64,000 bases of DNA, taken from the NCBI GenBank assembly GCA_016508695.1, contig VNKQ01000005.1, positions 2,418,001 through 2,482,000 on the forward strand, in the 5' to 3' direction. The translations under genes were made by a program, and so were the position numbers. Shown here in pieces: positions 23,702 through 34,300 of this stretch (position 1 is its first letter; each line of letters opens with the position of its first letter). Under the pieces are notes generated by a model, which was not told the DNA's origin, ran no database searches, and saw only the letters and a program-made list of their open reading frames with translations. The DNA is from Hyphodiscus hymeniophilus. Lineage: Eukaryota > Ascomycota > Leotiomycetes > Helotiales > Hyphodiscaceae.

Positions 23702-25114
23702 TTATAGCAGACTTTCGAGTTCCTCATCAAGCTCATCCCCAGCGCAATAATCACAGTCGGTGGGATCCTCGGGGTTGACATACCAACAACCTTTGTTATG
23801 TTCTTTCTCGAACAGATACGCATCACGGAGCAGCCGTTCTTCGTCCTTAGCAGGTACTACCACCTCAACAGTAACCTTCGGCAATTTGATACGAGGTTCG
23901 CCTTCATCCCTTTTATTTTTGATGAGGCTGCTCCCATCAAGGCTTTCCCCTTCAAAGCTTTCCCCATCATGGTCATCCCCATCATGGTCATATAAATCAT
24001 GGTCATATAAATCATGGTCATCCCCATCAAGGCTATCCCCATCAAGGCTATCCCTATGAGCGCCGGTCTCCGTTTGTACACGATCGAGGAAATGAACACC
24101 ATTCTTCCAATGGCGCTCATCCTGCCATCTGTGAATACTGTCCTCTAGTGGGTCTCGTTGTGGGTGAATTCCACCAGATACCAATGAAGCATCGATGCGA
24201 AATCCGTTAACCCGCCAGCAGAATTCTCTGTCAAAGCTAGATTTCATGTATTTCAAGTCCACATATTGCGCTCCTGATCTGGTCCGTCCGGTCACCGTGC
24301 GATCTGCATGAGCATAGTGCCCATCCACAATAGTTAATGTTTGGAGGTTAGGTGACACCTCACGCAACATTTGAATGAGGTAAAGGACTGATAAAAGGTC
24401 GTGGTTGTTGCCATGAGTCCAAAAAGCGGCTATAGGAGGTAGTAGCTTCCGGCGGACGGCCATATTTTCAACCCGAGCCAGCTCATCGGGAACAAGCGAC
24501 ATGTCGAGGGCGTCCAAAAGCATGAGGCCGGTGTGCAAAGGACCCTGAAACATATCGTCCAGATACAAAGTATCTCGCTCAAAGTTGAACCAAGTTTCGG
24601 GTAGAGCTCCGAGTGCTCCAAAGGCACGAGAATATTCAAGAGAAGCCACTCCGAAAGACTCACGACATGCCAGCAGCACTCCTGGGGTTTGGCTCTCGGA
24701 CTTAAAGCCATAAAGACTCTTGGGATAATCCCGACCAGCGATAAGTTTTGGGCTCCATGTTGACCACGATCTTTCGATAATAGTCTTCGCATACGCACGG
24801 GATATGTTGCCTCGATAGTCGGCGTCCGGCGTGAGGAGTCTCTGCTTCGCAACCTCCAGCTGGAGGTCCTCCATGTCAATGTCATCTCCATCGTCTGCGT
24901 CATAATCCGACTCGTGGTCATCTTCAGGGCCATCAACTGCCTTGTCCGAACGCACCCTCCTCCACCAAGTCGGATCGTCATCCACAGCCAAGTGCGCGCC
25001 GCTGAGATGCACAACCCGGGGCATCAGTGACGCCCATTCCCATATCATCAGACGTATCTCTGTGGGAAGTTTATTGAAGCGTGTGAAAGACCGGCTGGGG
25101 CATGAGGGAAACAT
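23702..25114 (-). CDS. 2EXR-domain protein with internal pentapeptide repeat
   Basis: A single-exon 470-aa protein. Residues 10-40 (TRFNKLPTEIRLMIWEWASLMPRVV) match the 2EXR motif common in fungal proteins of unknown function. The middle part is the usual mixed alpha/beta 2EXR body (TPGVLLACRESFGVASLEYSRAFG, FNFERDTLYLDD). Residues 355-394 are eight five-residue repeats (DSLDG/DDHDL/YDHDG/ESFEG type) encoded by a 15-bp repeat. The C-terminus is acidic with a CDYC pair. The ATG at 25114 is the natural start and it lies on the edge of a separate 61-bp tandem repeat. Function unknown. No neighbour suggests one. Confidence 0.85.
   Translation of the reverse strand: MFPSCPSRSFTRFNKLPTEIRLMIWEWASLMPRVVHLSGAHLAVDDDPTWWRRVRSDKAVDGPEDDHESDYDADDGDDIDMEDLQLEVAKQRLLTPDADYRGNISRAYAKTIIERSWSTWSPKLIAGRDYPKSLYGFKSESQTPGVLLACRESFGVASLEYSRAFGALGALPETWFNFERDTLYLDDMFQGPLHTGLMLLDALDMSLVPDELARVENMAVRRKLLPPIAAFWTHGNNHDLLSVLYLIQMLREVSPNLQTLTIVDGHYAHADRTVTGRTRSGAQYVDLKYMKSSFDREFCWRVNGFRIDASLVSGGIHPQRDPLEDSIHRWQDERHWKNGVHFLDRVQTETGAHRDSLDGDSLDGDDHDLYDHDLYDHDGDDHDGESFEGESLDGSSLIKNKRDEGEPRIKLPKVTVEVVVPAKDEERLLRDAYLFEKEHNKGCWYVNPEDPTDCDYCAGDELDEELESLL
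23933..24052 (-). repeat. in-frame 15-bp tandem repeat (8 units) in the 2EXR gene
   Basis: Eight units of 15 bp encode the pentapeptides DSLDG, DSLDG, DDHDL, YDHDL, YDHDG, DDHDG, ESFEG and ESLDG in order (residues 355-394). The period is exact, so copy number can change without breaking the frame. Confidence 0.85.
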
Positions 25115-25296
25115 GGTATTTCTTTCGAATAAACGTTTCGTGCGCTTCTACAAGGCGGAAAGCAAAGGTATCCGTGGCGTTTCGTTCCAAAAAGCGTGTA
25201 GTGCCTTTCTAGAAGGCGGAAAGTAAATGTATTGGTGGTATTTCTTTCTAGAAAACCTTTCGTGCCTTTTTACAAGATGCAGAACATATATATTCG
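25114..25296. repeat. three degenerate 61-bp tandem repeats at the 2EXR start codon
   Basis: Units at 25114-25174, 25175-25235 and 25236-25296 align without gaps over 61 bp. Each starts with TGGxxTTTCxTTC, has CGTGC or AGTGC near position 26-30 and CTACAAG/CTAGAAG/TTACAAG near 35-41. Units 1 and 2 share GGCGGAAAG at 41-49; unit 3 has diverged there. The first unit starts on the start codon of the minus-strand 2EXR gene, so the array forms its immediate 5' region. Confidence 0.8.
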
Positions 25297-25854
25297 CAGA
25301 TCATGCGTATCTATGCGCTTCGAAACGCTGCCGAGTAAATTCGTTTCGAGTGGGAAGACGGATCGCGCTCAGGGGATCGACTGAGGTCCTAAGAATGCGA
25401 ATCTCTGAATCGATTGTTAGAATAACATTGTTGAGAAGGATGGCGATACCTTTTAGATGCCCTGTTTATTGAAAGTCAATGGCAGATTAGGGGTGGGTGC
25501 GACGTCATGTATGACTTGTGGTGGAGGTTGCCGTTCTAGAATACCGTGGTGGAAGAATCGCGTAGCACAAAAGACAAGACGCGCTATCATGTGACTTTCG
25601 TCAATAAAGTCATTCGTATCGAGATGAAGTCTAGATCCAGCACAGTGACCGACTCATAAACATGTCAGAAGAAAGGAGAACATTGGCTAGAAGTCGTCTA
25701 TTGGATGTCTAGGACGTTGCACATGCAAGCTATCATAGCTCTGTTACAACCTAATAACAATATCCGAGCGAGGAAGAGGCACACCAATGCCGGCTTGCGA
25801 GGTTAGATCTCAATTCCGGCGTTTGCGCAGGTATTCGCCGATTTATATCTCAGC
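25297..25854. other. gap between 2EXR promoter and HEL2 3' end
   Basis: About 560 bp. It carries upstream sequence of the 2EXR gene and the 3' flank of HEL2; no gene seen. Confidence 0.4.
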
Positions 25855-28274
25855 TCATCCCCAGTTCATAAGAACCTGCTTCTTCCCTTTATTCCCTTTC
25901 TTCTTTCCCTTGCCAGCATCCTCAGCGCCTCCTTCAGCCTCACTCGCAGCACCACTTCCGCCATTACTTCCACTGGCTCCCCAAGGACTACTCGGTGCCT
26001 TCCCAGAGCCTCCAAGACCGTCTCTCCTAACCATACCAGACCCGTAGCCAAATATCGTACTCTGAGGTTTTGGCGCCGGCGGTAGGGCAGGAAACATATC
26101 CGTTCCTCGACCCCTTCCAGGACCTGTACTTGCTGGTCTGCTCGTGGGCGTCGAGTTCGGAGTCGAAGATACTGCCGATGAGGGCGCCCATGGAATTGTG
26201 TTTACCTTACCAGTTCCAGTTCTGTTGTTCGGCGGAGCTGATGATGGTGGAGGGAGGCCAGGGAACGGATTCAATGGGCTTGCTACGCTGGATGCGGTAC
26301 CCCATGAACGTGTTTGTGATACTGATGATCTTGATGATGCTGCTGTGGACGATTTAAGTTTTAAGACTCGACTAGTCTTTGGAGCTCCCGATTGTGTGCT
26401 TGATGAGGACGAAGTCTGCGCCCAACCTAGAGGTATTGATCCACTTGAGACGCTAGGACCTGGGAGAGAGGGGTAGTCTTCGTTGATGGCGCGCCAGTCA
26501 TTCCATGCAGTTCGTAATGCATCGGCTTTGCTCTTGTCTTCGTACAGGTCTGCAACTTCTCGAATCAATGTGCCTAGAGCTGTTGATGAGGTATCGGAGA
26601 AGAGAGCGAAAAAGCTGTTGATCAAGACAGTTGCGGTGATGGAGTTGTTTTTGAAAGAAGATATATGGTTGCGGAATTGGCCTAACTTTGATTGATCGTG
26701 TTGGAGAAGAATCTGCGCACGTTCGATCACAGCTCCATGCCGTAGCTGGCGGGCTTGTTCTTGTGGCGTGAGCTCGGCTACATCTGAAGTGGGTTGAGGG
26801 ACCGTAACAGATGGTGGTGACCGGGCATCTGGCGGTGGACGAGCAGCTGCTGGTATTGGTGCTGAGGTCAATTGACCACCAAAAGTTCGTGCTGATTCAC
26901 CTGGCGCACTGCTTATTGCCAATTGCCGTTGGAAAGCCTGCTCATCCCTTCGCAATGGCTGCGCACTCGATGCTGGTATAGCATCCGTATTGGGGTCTCT
27001 TCCTCGTCCTCTTCCTCTGCCCTCTCTCTGTTCCCGCAGGCTTCCCCCAACTCTGGGTTCCGCAACATAAAAGTCCCGATAATTGAATCCAGCCATATCG
27101 ACAACTCTCGCATCTCTTCTAACATCCTTTGACATCGTATCTCCATGCTCGCTCAGCTGATGGGCTTTTAGATCGAGCTGGGTCGGGAAAACAACGAACT
27201 TCTGCTCCTGACATCTCGCGTCTAAGCAGGGAAAATGATCCTTTCTGAAATGCATCTCCAATGCTGGGTAATTAACGTAATACTGCGGCCGTCCACCATC
27301 CCTTCTATCACAGATGAAGCACCTCTCATGTGCCTCTCGACAATGCACATAAAGCTCATCCTCTCCATAGAATCTTTTCCGACAAAAGCCACACTCGGGA
27401 TGGCCTTTAAATCCACTCTGGTCGACCGCTCCAGGATTGTCGTCACCCTTCTTCATATGTTTATCCAGTTCCTTATCCGTGAATAGCTCATGCTCATGTG
27501 TGAATACTTTCTTGTGACGAGAACATAGATCACATATCCTCTTGTGATGAATGGCTCGAACATGCCGATGTAAGTCTGGCCAACCAAGACACGCAACATC
27601 ACAGTCTCCATCAGGGCAGTTGTATCTCAACAACAGAACCGTATCTTCCATAATCTCGCTCTTCTCATATCTTATGCCATTATTCGTGTCGGTGCTCGCA
27701 ATATCATTGTCCGTGAAGTCTTCATACCGTTTCGTGGCATCGTCTGTGAAAATCACAAATTCTGCCGGAGTCTGCCTTAATTAGCTTATTATAGACAAGG
27801 AATCGGGATGACACTTACTCTGCAATGTGCACAATCCTTCGTCTTGTATAGTGCTCTCATCCGCAAAGCACAGATATGACAAGTCCGATGGTTACATGGC
27901 GCAACAGCGTTATGTACCACAGGTGAAGCGCAGATAAAACACACTTCAGCCTCCACTTCCTCCTCTCCATCTTTATCCTCACTCTTCTCGAGAGTAGGCC
28001 GAGGCTTTATCTGCGGTAATAGGGACAACCTGTCCATAGCATTTAAATTGTTCTGTTCGGTTTCCGCGCCGAACGCCCCTCGATTTCCACCTCGGCCTCC
28101 GCGTCGACCACCACGATGTTGATTCTCGGGCTGCCTATCCCCTCGACTTTGATTCTCTTGTAATGATCCGCCCCTTCCTCTCCTTGGTCCACGACCTCTC
28201 CCTCCTCTGGAACCATCGCCTCTTGTGCGCAAAGGAGAGCTGCCAGACGGCACGCTTGACGGAGCTGCATCCAT
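25855..28274 (-). CDS. hel2: RING E3 ubiquitin ligase HEL2/ZNF598
   Basis: Ribosome-quality-control ligase that ubiquitinates small-subunit proteins on collided ribosomes. Two exons, 27819-28274 and 25855-27771, give 790 aa. Residues 1-80 are an RG/RGG-rich RNA-binding-type leader. The RING follows: C112 xxC115..C127 xH129 xxC132 xxC135..C148 xxC151. Exon 2 continues with TPAEFVIFTDD..KRYEDFTD, the conserved block after the Hel2 RING. Then come C2H2-type fingers (CPDGDCDVACLGWPDLHRHVRAIH, CDLC..H..H, CGFCRKRFYGEDELYVHCREAH, CFIC, FPCLDARCQEQKFVVFPTQLDLKAHQLSEHG). The C-terminal half is Ser/Pro/Gly-rich and ends in a basic Lys/Gly tail. The intron donor is GTAAGT right after HCR. Confidence 0.94.
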
Positions 28275-28904
28275 TGGATATTAATGCCTGTCTGTGGCGT
28301 CAACAGAATGTGTCTAAAATGATCTTGGAATGTTCTTGGTCTGTGGCGAAAGCTTTTTTCCTCCCTCTGAAGCGTTTTGGTACGTGTGATATTGAATGTT
28401 TACATGAGGTTCTCAAATTTCCCCACTACCCCCGAAGTAGTGGGGTTCAACTTCGCTTAAGAGGAACTGCTTTCAGCCTTACGACTGATGACCAATACCG
28501 GCGTAGCGTGGGAGGGAGTCAGAGAAGGCTGAGGAATTTAACAGTCACTTCATGTCACGTTTTGATAGAGGATGCTTGCTTCGGAAGTACTCTCGATACC
28601 CTAAATTCTCTTCATAACTTCCGTCTGTACGCTGGCCAATTGAGCCAATCTTTCCTAAGCTCGTAATCCCCATTCGCCATGCAAAGTCAACGCTGGGTTA
28701 GATGCAAGCAGATTATAAACGTGTGCAACCAGGAAATGAAAAGCTGAACCGTCTTAGCAGAGCAGCTCCCCTGGTGCTCTTCTTGATACGAGAAGTATCC
28801 TCTCAACCCGTCCAAGCCATGGACAAAAACGCCGCCCCTCCTATGTATTCCGCAATCCTCACGCCCCGCCAAGTAAAATAGGTCTTCAGTAAATGTGTGT
28901 GCGC
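28275..28904. other. gap between HEL2 promoter and SWIB gene 3' end
   Basis: 630 bp with no coding signal. It contains an inverted repeat near 28415-28445 (TTCCCCACTACCCC..GGGGTTCAACTT; CCACTAC/GTAGTGG) that could fold into a hairpin in the HEL2 leader region. Confidence 0.35.
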
Positions 28905-29981
28905 CTATTCTTCAACATCATAAAGGTGTTTGCCCAGTAGTTTATTCATAGTAAACATGTGGACCGCATCCTGTTTAAAGACCAGCTGCATCTTGTCGTC
29001 GCACTGGATTTGGCGTTTATCAGTAGGGACCTGCAAATCATTGGCTTTGATATGCTCCCAGATCTTCTTGACAACTTGCGGGCGGGAGAGCTGAAACACA
29101 TTAGCCATAAATGAGGGAATCCAGAGAGAAGACGTTACTGTAGGCTCGCCAACCAAATCTGCCAAGGGCGCAGAGAGATGATATTGTTTCTGTCCTCCGT
29201 TAGTGAGTTTCCCCCCAATAATGATAGCTCAAACTCACATGAAAGCCGCCCTTCTTAGCTTTCTCCTTCACTTCGCCATCACTATTCAACTCCAGATCAC
29301 TGTCGTCATCCTTCTTGATCTTGTCGGCACTCTTCTTTTTCTCCTTCTTGACTCTTGAAGCCGATTTCTTCGTAACTCTCTTCTTGTCATTGCCACCCCG
29401 TGTAGATCTCGCCCTTGAATTCTCTTGCGCCTGTAGCATAGCAGCTAGCTTCGCATCATCGTCCACGGGCTTAATTTGCTTCCGCTTCTTCTTGGGAGGT
29501 GACACCACATCGGAGTCTTCGGCTGATTCGGGAGTCGCAGTACTAGAGCGTGGAGTTTCGGACTTGACTTTTGGCTTGGGTTTGACAGCAGAGGTGTGGC
29601 CGTTGGTGTGTGGTTCGGGCACGGAGGAAGGAGGAAGAGTCGCAGCAGATGATGAGGCATGATCGAACCGTTCCATAATGAGGAGCTGGACATCTTGCTG
29701 TTTTCGGATTGTTAGCCAAAGCCCCTCACGGCGGAAATGAAGTGAGAAAAAGGCCCCGGAAACACTCACTTTCTTTTCTGATATATCGAGGCCAAGTTTT
29801 GTCTGCAAACCCTTTCTGATTTGCTTAGCAGATATGGTAGTCAAATCACCGCTTGCGAGGATCTCATCGATTATGGCACTGTATTGCGCTCTTTCGTCTG
29901 AAGAAACTGGAGTGATATAATCAGCAAGTATTCTTATCTCCTGGCTCGCTCTAGCATAGAGATCGCTGACTCACGAGACAT
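28905..29981 (-). CDS. DEK_C plus SWIB/MDM2-domain protein (TRI1/UAF30 type)
   Basis: Nuclear protein related to yeast Tri1 and Uaf30 (UAF subunit for Pol I). Five exons: 29975-29981, 29770-29906, 29239-29697, 29139-29189, 28905-29090 (279 aa). The N-terminus (MSLSSDERAQYSAIIDEILASGDLTTISAKQIRKGLQ..LGLDISEKK) is a DEK_C domain. A Lys/Ser-rich linker contains KKRKQIKP and KKSASRVKKEKKK. The SWIB domain follows (GGFHKQYHLSAPLADLVGEPTLSRPQVVKKIWEHIKANDLQVPTDKRQI.. KMNKLLG-like ending). Two details need splicing. A 7-nt first exon carries only MS plus one base. A 48-nt intron (29091-29138) is a multiple of three with no stop, so the unspliced frame reads through and inserts 16 residues into the SWIB core. 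Confidence 0.88.
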
Positions 29982-31339
29982 TATGAAGGAGCTAAAGGAA
30001 GAGCAATGCTGTCGAGATGGTCGAATTGAGGTGAAGCTTGTGAGGGTGTAAGTGGAAGTTGGCCCTGAGGCAAAGCACAAGAGGATATGGCGCGGGAGAA
30101 CAAAGTAAAGAGATTGAAGTGCGCTTTCTTGGTTAGCGACAAAACTGAATGTCGTACTTCAGCTCAACCCAGTTGCTTGCTTGTTGATATGCCTGGTCCC
30201 GAAGATCGTCTGTGGGAAAGACAGGTTTGCTTTGTTGCGCTAACGTCGCATAAGTGCACACTTGGCTCGCAAGACCAATAGCTTGAGTATTGTGAGTTGA
30301 AAAGTAAGTTATGGCAAGTTACGAAGAGGTGTAAAGATTGATATGCGAGGACCGGCAGGTGGTTATTCGGGTTGAACTGATTGTCGTTGATCCCGACCTC
30401 ATTGTGGCTGAAAGAAATGCAAGCCACACACCAGACAACTCTAAATCCGGCGAAGGCCCAGCCCTGACTGCTGCAATGGGTCAAAAGGCGAAATGGTGCG
30501 GAAAAGTCAAGTGGGATGGACATTGGAACATACTCTATTAAACAAAGAAACTGGCTGGCTGGCTCCTTAGAAACGTATTTATAGAAAAATGAGTGAAGAT
30601 GGTGATCGCGGGGTAGTTGGGTCCATAGAAGAGCCAATCACTTCCAAACCTCCGAGGGTTCTGAACTGCGTTAAAGAAGTATGTTTCAACTAAGGCATTG
30701 GTGCGTTATTTGGATGAAGTGTGTGCTTGTAAGTCGTGTACAAAATCATCACCTTGAGTTAACTTCTGGATCGACACGTCAATGTCGGTCGACAATGAGG
30801 CATGTTCGGCAACCATTTTTTGTCGACAACAGCGATAGCGACAGAAAAGAAACACAACGTTTAAACAGAGAGTTAAAGAACTATAGACAACGAGCTTCTC
30901 CAACGAGCTTTTCGAGCGAGCTTTTCCAACCAGCTTTTCCAACAACACAGTGGGACTGGTTTGCTGGATTCGAATCAGGTTGTTGTGAAGATGAGGGAGA
31001 AGGACAGGGAGCATTTCAGCCATTTGCAGAGTGAGCGACTGGGGCTTGAGAGTTTGCGCGTTTGGCTGCGTGACGTTATGCCAAAGTTGGAAGGGTCAGA
31101 AGATTTTTTTGCGAATCCTCATTCAGAGCAGAAAGCAAAGCACTACTAATCACTACAACCACTAGAATAATCGCGCATTTCAAAAATTAAAGTATTCTCA
31201 ATATGCCTGAAGAACAGGTAAAAGTACAAGCTGTTCCCCGGGTACCTTGAAACGCCCAGAGACAACCGCATTCCTTTAGACGTAGCACTATTACCTCCAG
31301 CTAAGAGAGACTGGGCGTATTAACACTCGACGGCCCTCA
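29982..31339. other. 1.36-kb gene-free region
   Basis: Lies between the promoter of the SWIB gene and the 3' end of IRE1. It contains a 13-bp tandem array (30891-30942) and a CTGG(CTGG)n run near 30550-30562. A 157-codon open frame at 30164-30637 (minus) lacks any domain and is Cys/His/Ser-rich in a way typical of chance frames. Confidence 0.4.
30891..30942. repeat. 13-bp tandem repeat, four units
   Basis: Four adjacent 13-bp units at 30891, 30904, 30917 and 30930 (CGAGCTTTTCCAA and one- to three-base variants). The array is non-coding and lies about 400 bp beyond the IRE1 stop codon. Confidence 0.85.
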
Positions 31340-34300
31340 TCAAAGCCCGGCCGGCTGATAATACTCCCTAAATCTATCAGTCTCATCCCACTGCACGTTG
31401 TAGACCACATTCCAACAGGTGATTAAGAGATTGGGAAATTTTCTGGTCCAGAAGGACAGGTATCCCTCCGGCAAGGACCCCACATGTCGTTGAAGTGATT
31501 CGCTCATGTCTTCGTAGTGATTTTTCTTGTTTCGCAAGGCTCGCAACAAATCCAGTAGCCGGGATCCTGTATATTTGCGTTGTTTGCCAAGAGAATCAAC
31601 GAATTCCTTGCCCAAATGCTTGAGGAAATCACTCTTCACAACTTCTGGTCCAAAGGACTCAAGAACCTTAAGTGATTCGGACGGTGGGTCGCGGACCTCT
31701 TTCTCGAAATGATCGGATACGTCACAAAGGAAGTTGAGACGCTTCTTCGGGGACCAGAAAAACGGATGCGCCATGACGTTTCTTGCTGTGGGACGCATTT
31801 TGGGTTCGCTTTCAAGCATGGACGATATAAGATCTTTAGCCTCGTAGGCATAGTCACCCAGAACTTCCAGGCTGGCTAGACTGAATTTGCTTTTCCGGAT
31901 ATTGACCTCTCTCATGTAGCGATCACCACAGTCGAATGGATGAGATCCTTTGGTCAGGACATAAAAGAAGACGAGGCCGAGAGAGAATATGTCGATAGCA
32001 CGAGTCGCTCGTCTGTTCGGTGGGAGTTCTGGGCTGCGCACAATGGATCCTGAATGACCATCCGTGCTTGCATCCACCATTGTTACCCCGTCATTTGCAT
32101 CGTCGTCGAGAAGTAATTCCGGGGCACGCCATCCAGATGTACCAGCGGCATGTGCAGTAGTGGCGCGGAAAGATGATTGTTCGCCCTCAAGCTTCTTGCA
32201 CAAACCAAAATCAGACACGAGGAGGCGAGGTTTTCCGTTCTTGCCCATTGCTACCAAGATGTTCTGAGGTTTCAAATCACGATGGACAATGCGGAGATTG
32301 TGTAGATGATGAAGACCGTTTGTTATCTGGTAGAGCACATTAGGTAGATCCCTCTCGCCTGCTTGGGCCAAAGCTCGATTCTGATGAGGTTTGTCGATGA
32401 CGTCGGCCAGAGACGCAGGGCATAGCTCTAGGGCAATGTAGAGGAATCCGGCGCCTTGTTCTTGGGTGAAATATCGAATGACATTGGGGTGATCATCGCT
32501 CTCGCGAAGCAACTTCGTTTCTTGTGATGCAATATCGAAGAATTGAATGAGCATCCTCTTGACAGCGACCGCTCGCCCATCAAAAGTCCCCTCGAAAACC
32601 ATTGTCCCGTTGCTACCGGTCCCAATGAGCTTCTCGGTGTCGACGACAAGATTGTTTAGACGCAGAGTAGGACCGGAAACCTCGGAGGGATCGGTTTGGA
32701 TTGTACGAATATCAGGTTCCAATTTGGGTTCCTGACCCATCTTTTGAGCATCACGAACAGCATCATCTACTGTAGGCGAAAGCTTCTGATTGCCGTCCAG
32801 GGAAGGGTCTTGTGAAGATGCTCGTGCGGCAGCCTTTTTATGCTTGACGCCGCCTCTCTGGCCACGGGGACGTGTCTTCTTCTTCTCCTTCTCGGGAGAT
32901 TTGTCGGCGGTTGCAGGTTTAGCAGGGATGTCAACAGTCGGAAGTTCCATGCCATTTGGTATATCGACCTGAGCGATAACAGGGTCGCCTACAAAAGAGC
33001 CGACGTCATCGGCACTTTCATTCGCTCCATCGATCTGAGGGATCTGGACAACCTCGTCCTTGGCGACTTTGGGCAGAGTCTGGGGTACACTGCCTGCGAG
33101 TTGTCCATCAACTGGCAACTCGACCTGCTCAGAACTCCACGGACTTCCGGCAGCCGTCTGACCTATCCAAACTCGGATCTGTTTTTCGTAGGTGTATAAA
33201 AGGATGACCAATACTACAATCAACAAAGGGTTTTGAAACAAGGATACTGTGTAATCGATTGTGGCCATTGGTAAACGTTGAAGTCGTTGCAACAGGCTCG
33301 GCGGCCCTATTATGGCTACAGTATTGCCGGGAATAAGCTCCTCAGTGGTGTTGTCTTCTACTTCGGAAGGGCCTGAAATTGTCAGTCGATGATCAATTCT
33401 GGCGCTGTCGATCAAGTGCAGTCCAACCAGGGCTTTCGAGAGTTGCAAATCGTTCATGGAGTCCCACGAATCGAATAATTGCTGTTGCTGCCATCCGCGC
33501 TGGTTACATTGTGCAGGTCCAATGCCCTGAACTGCCAACGGATAGGACTTCCCAGACATAGCATACCAACTCCCATCTTCGGTATGGTTGAGAAAAATGC
33601 TGTGAGCACGGTGATCGGCGGACATCCAGTCATCCTCTTGGCTTGGTGGCATTGGCTGGGGTAGTACTATGAGCTCTGGGTCATCCTTTTCCGTGCCCCA
33701 GGGTCTGGCAACATCAAATACACGAACAACAGGTGACGCAAACTTTTGCTGAAACTTTTGTTGAAACTGGCGTCCGGGCTCATTCGCACCGCTCTGATCG
33801 TGATCGAAGCCGATTACACCGCCATCATGACTCGTATAGATGTACTTGTTGTCGAGAGTCGTGTGGTATTGCCGCTGAAGGTCTTGATCGTTCTTGTTAG
33901 GAGTCCATTCCGAGAACTTCAAGCTTGCAACCAGGTGTGTATCCTTGCCGTGAATTCCGACTGTATATTCCGTTCGACCGATGGTAAGAGTAGGGCTTGT
34001 GCTGCATTCCTCGCTATCCTTGTCGACAAGTCGGTTCGTATTCAGGCAACTTTCATCGTTGACCAGTGCACTTGTAGATCCAAAGTATTGCAGGACGTCG
34101 CCATTTCGTGCGTTGATGGTTATCGAAGTCGTCTTTTTCTCGCCGTTGTATACCAGATATGGTGCATCTGAGCTGTGATAGGGAGACTCCTCAACCAGCC
34201 CTTTCATGGTAAGCCCTGTATTGACAAGTCCAGGATCCGGTCCACTCGGTCGATAGACGTAAATATTCCCATCCTCACTAGGTTCCACAATCCACAGATA

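Noticed and set aside
26144..26476. 110-codon plus-strand frame inside HEL2
   Set aside because: Shadow of the antisense strand of a well-supported gene with low-complexity codons.
30164..30637. 157-codon open frame on the minus strand
   Set aside because: No ATG context, no domain, Cys/His/Ser-rich composition typical of chance frames, and it lies in the upstream region of the SWIB gene.
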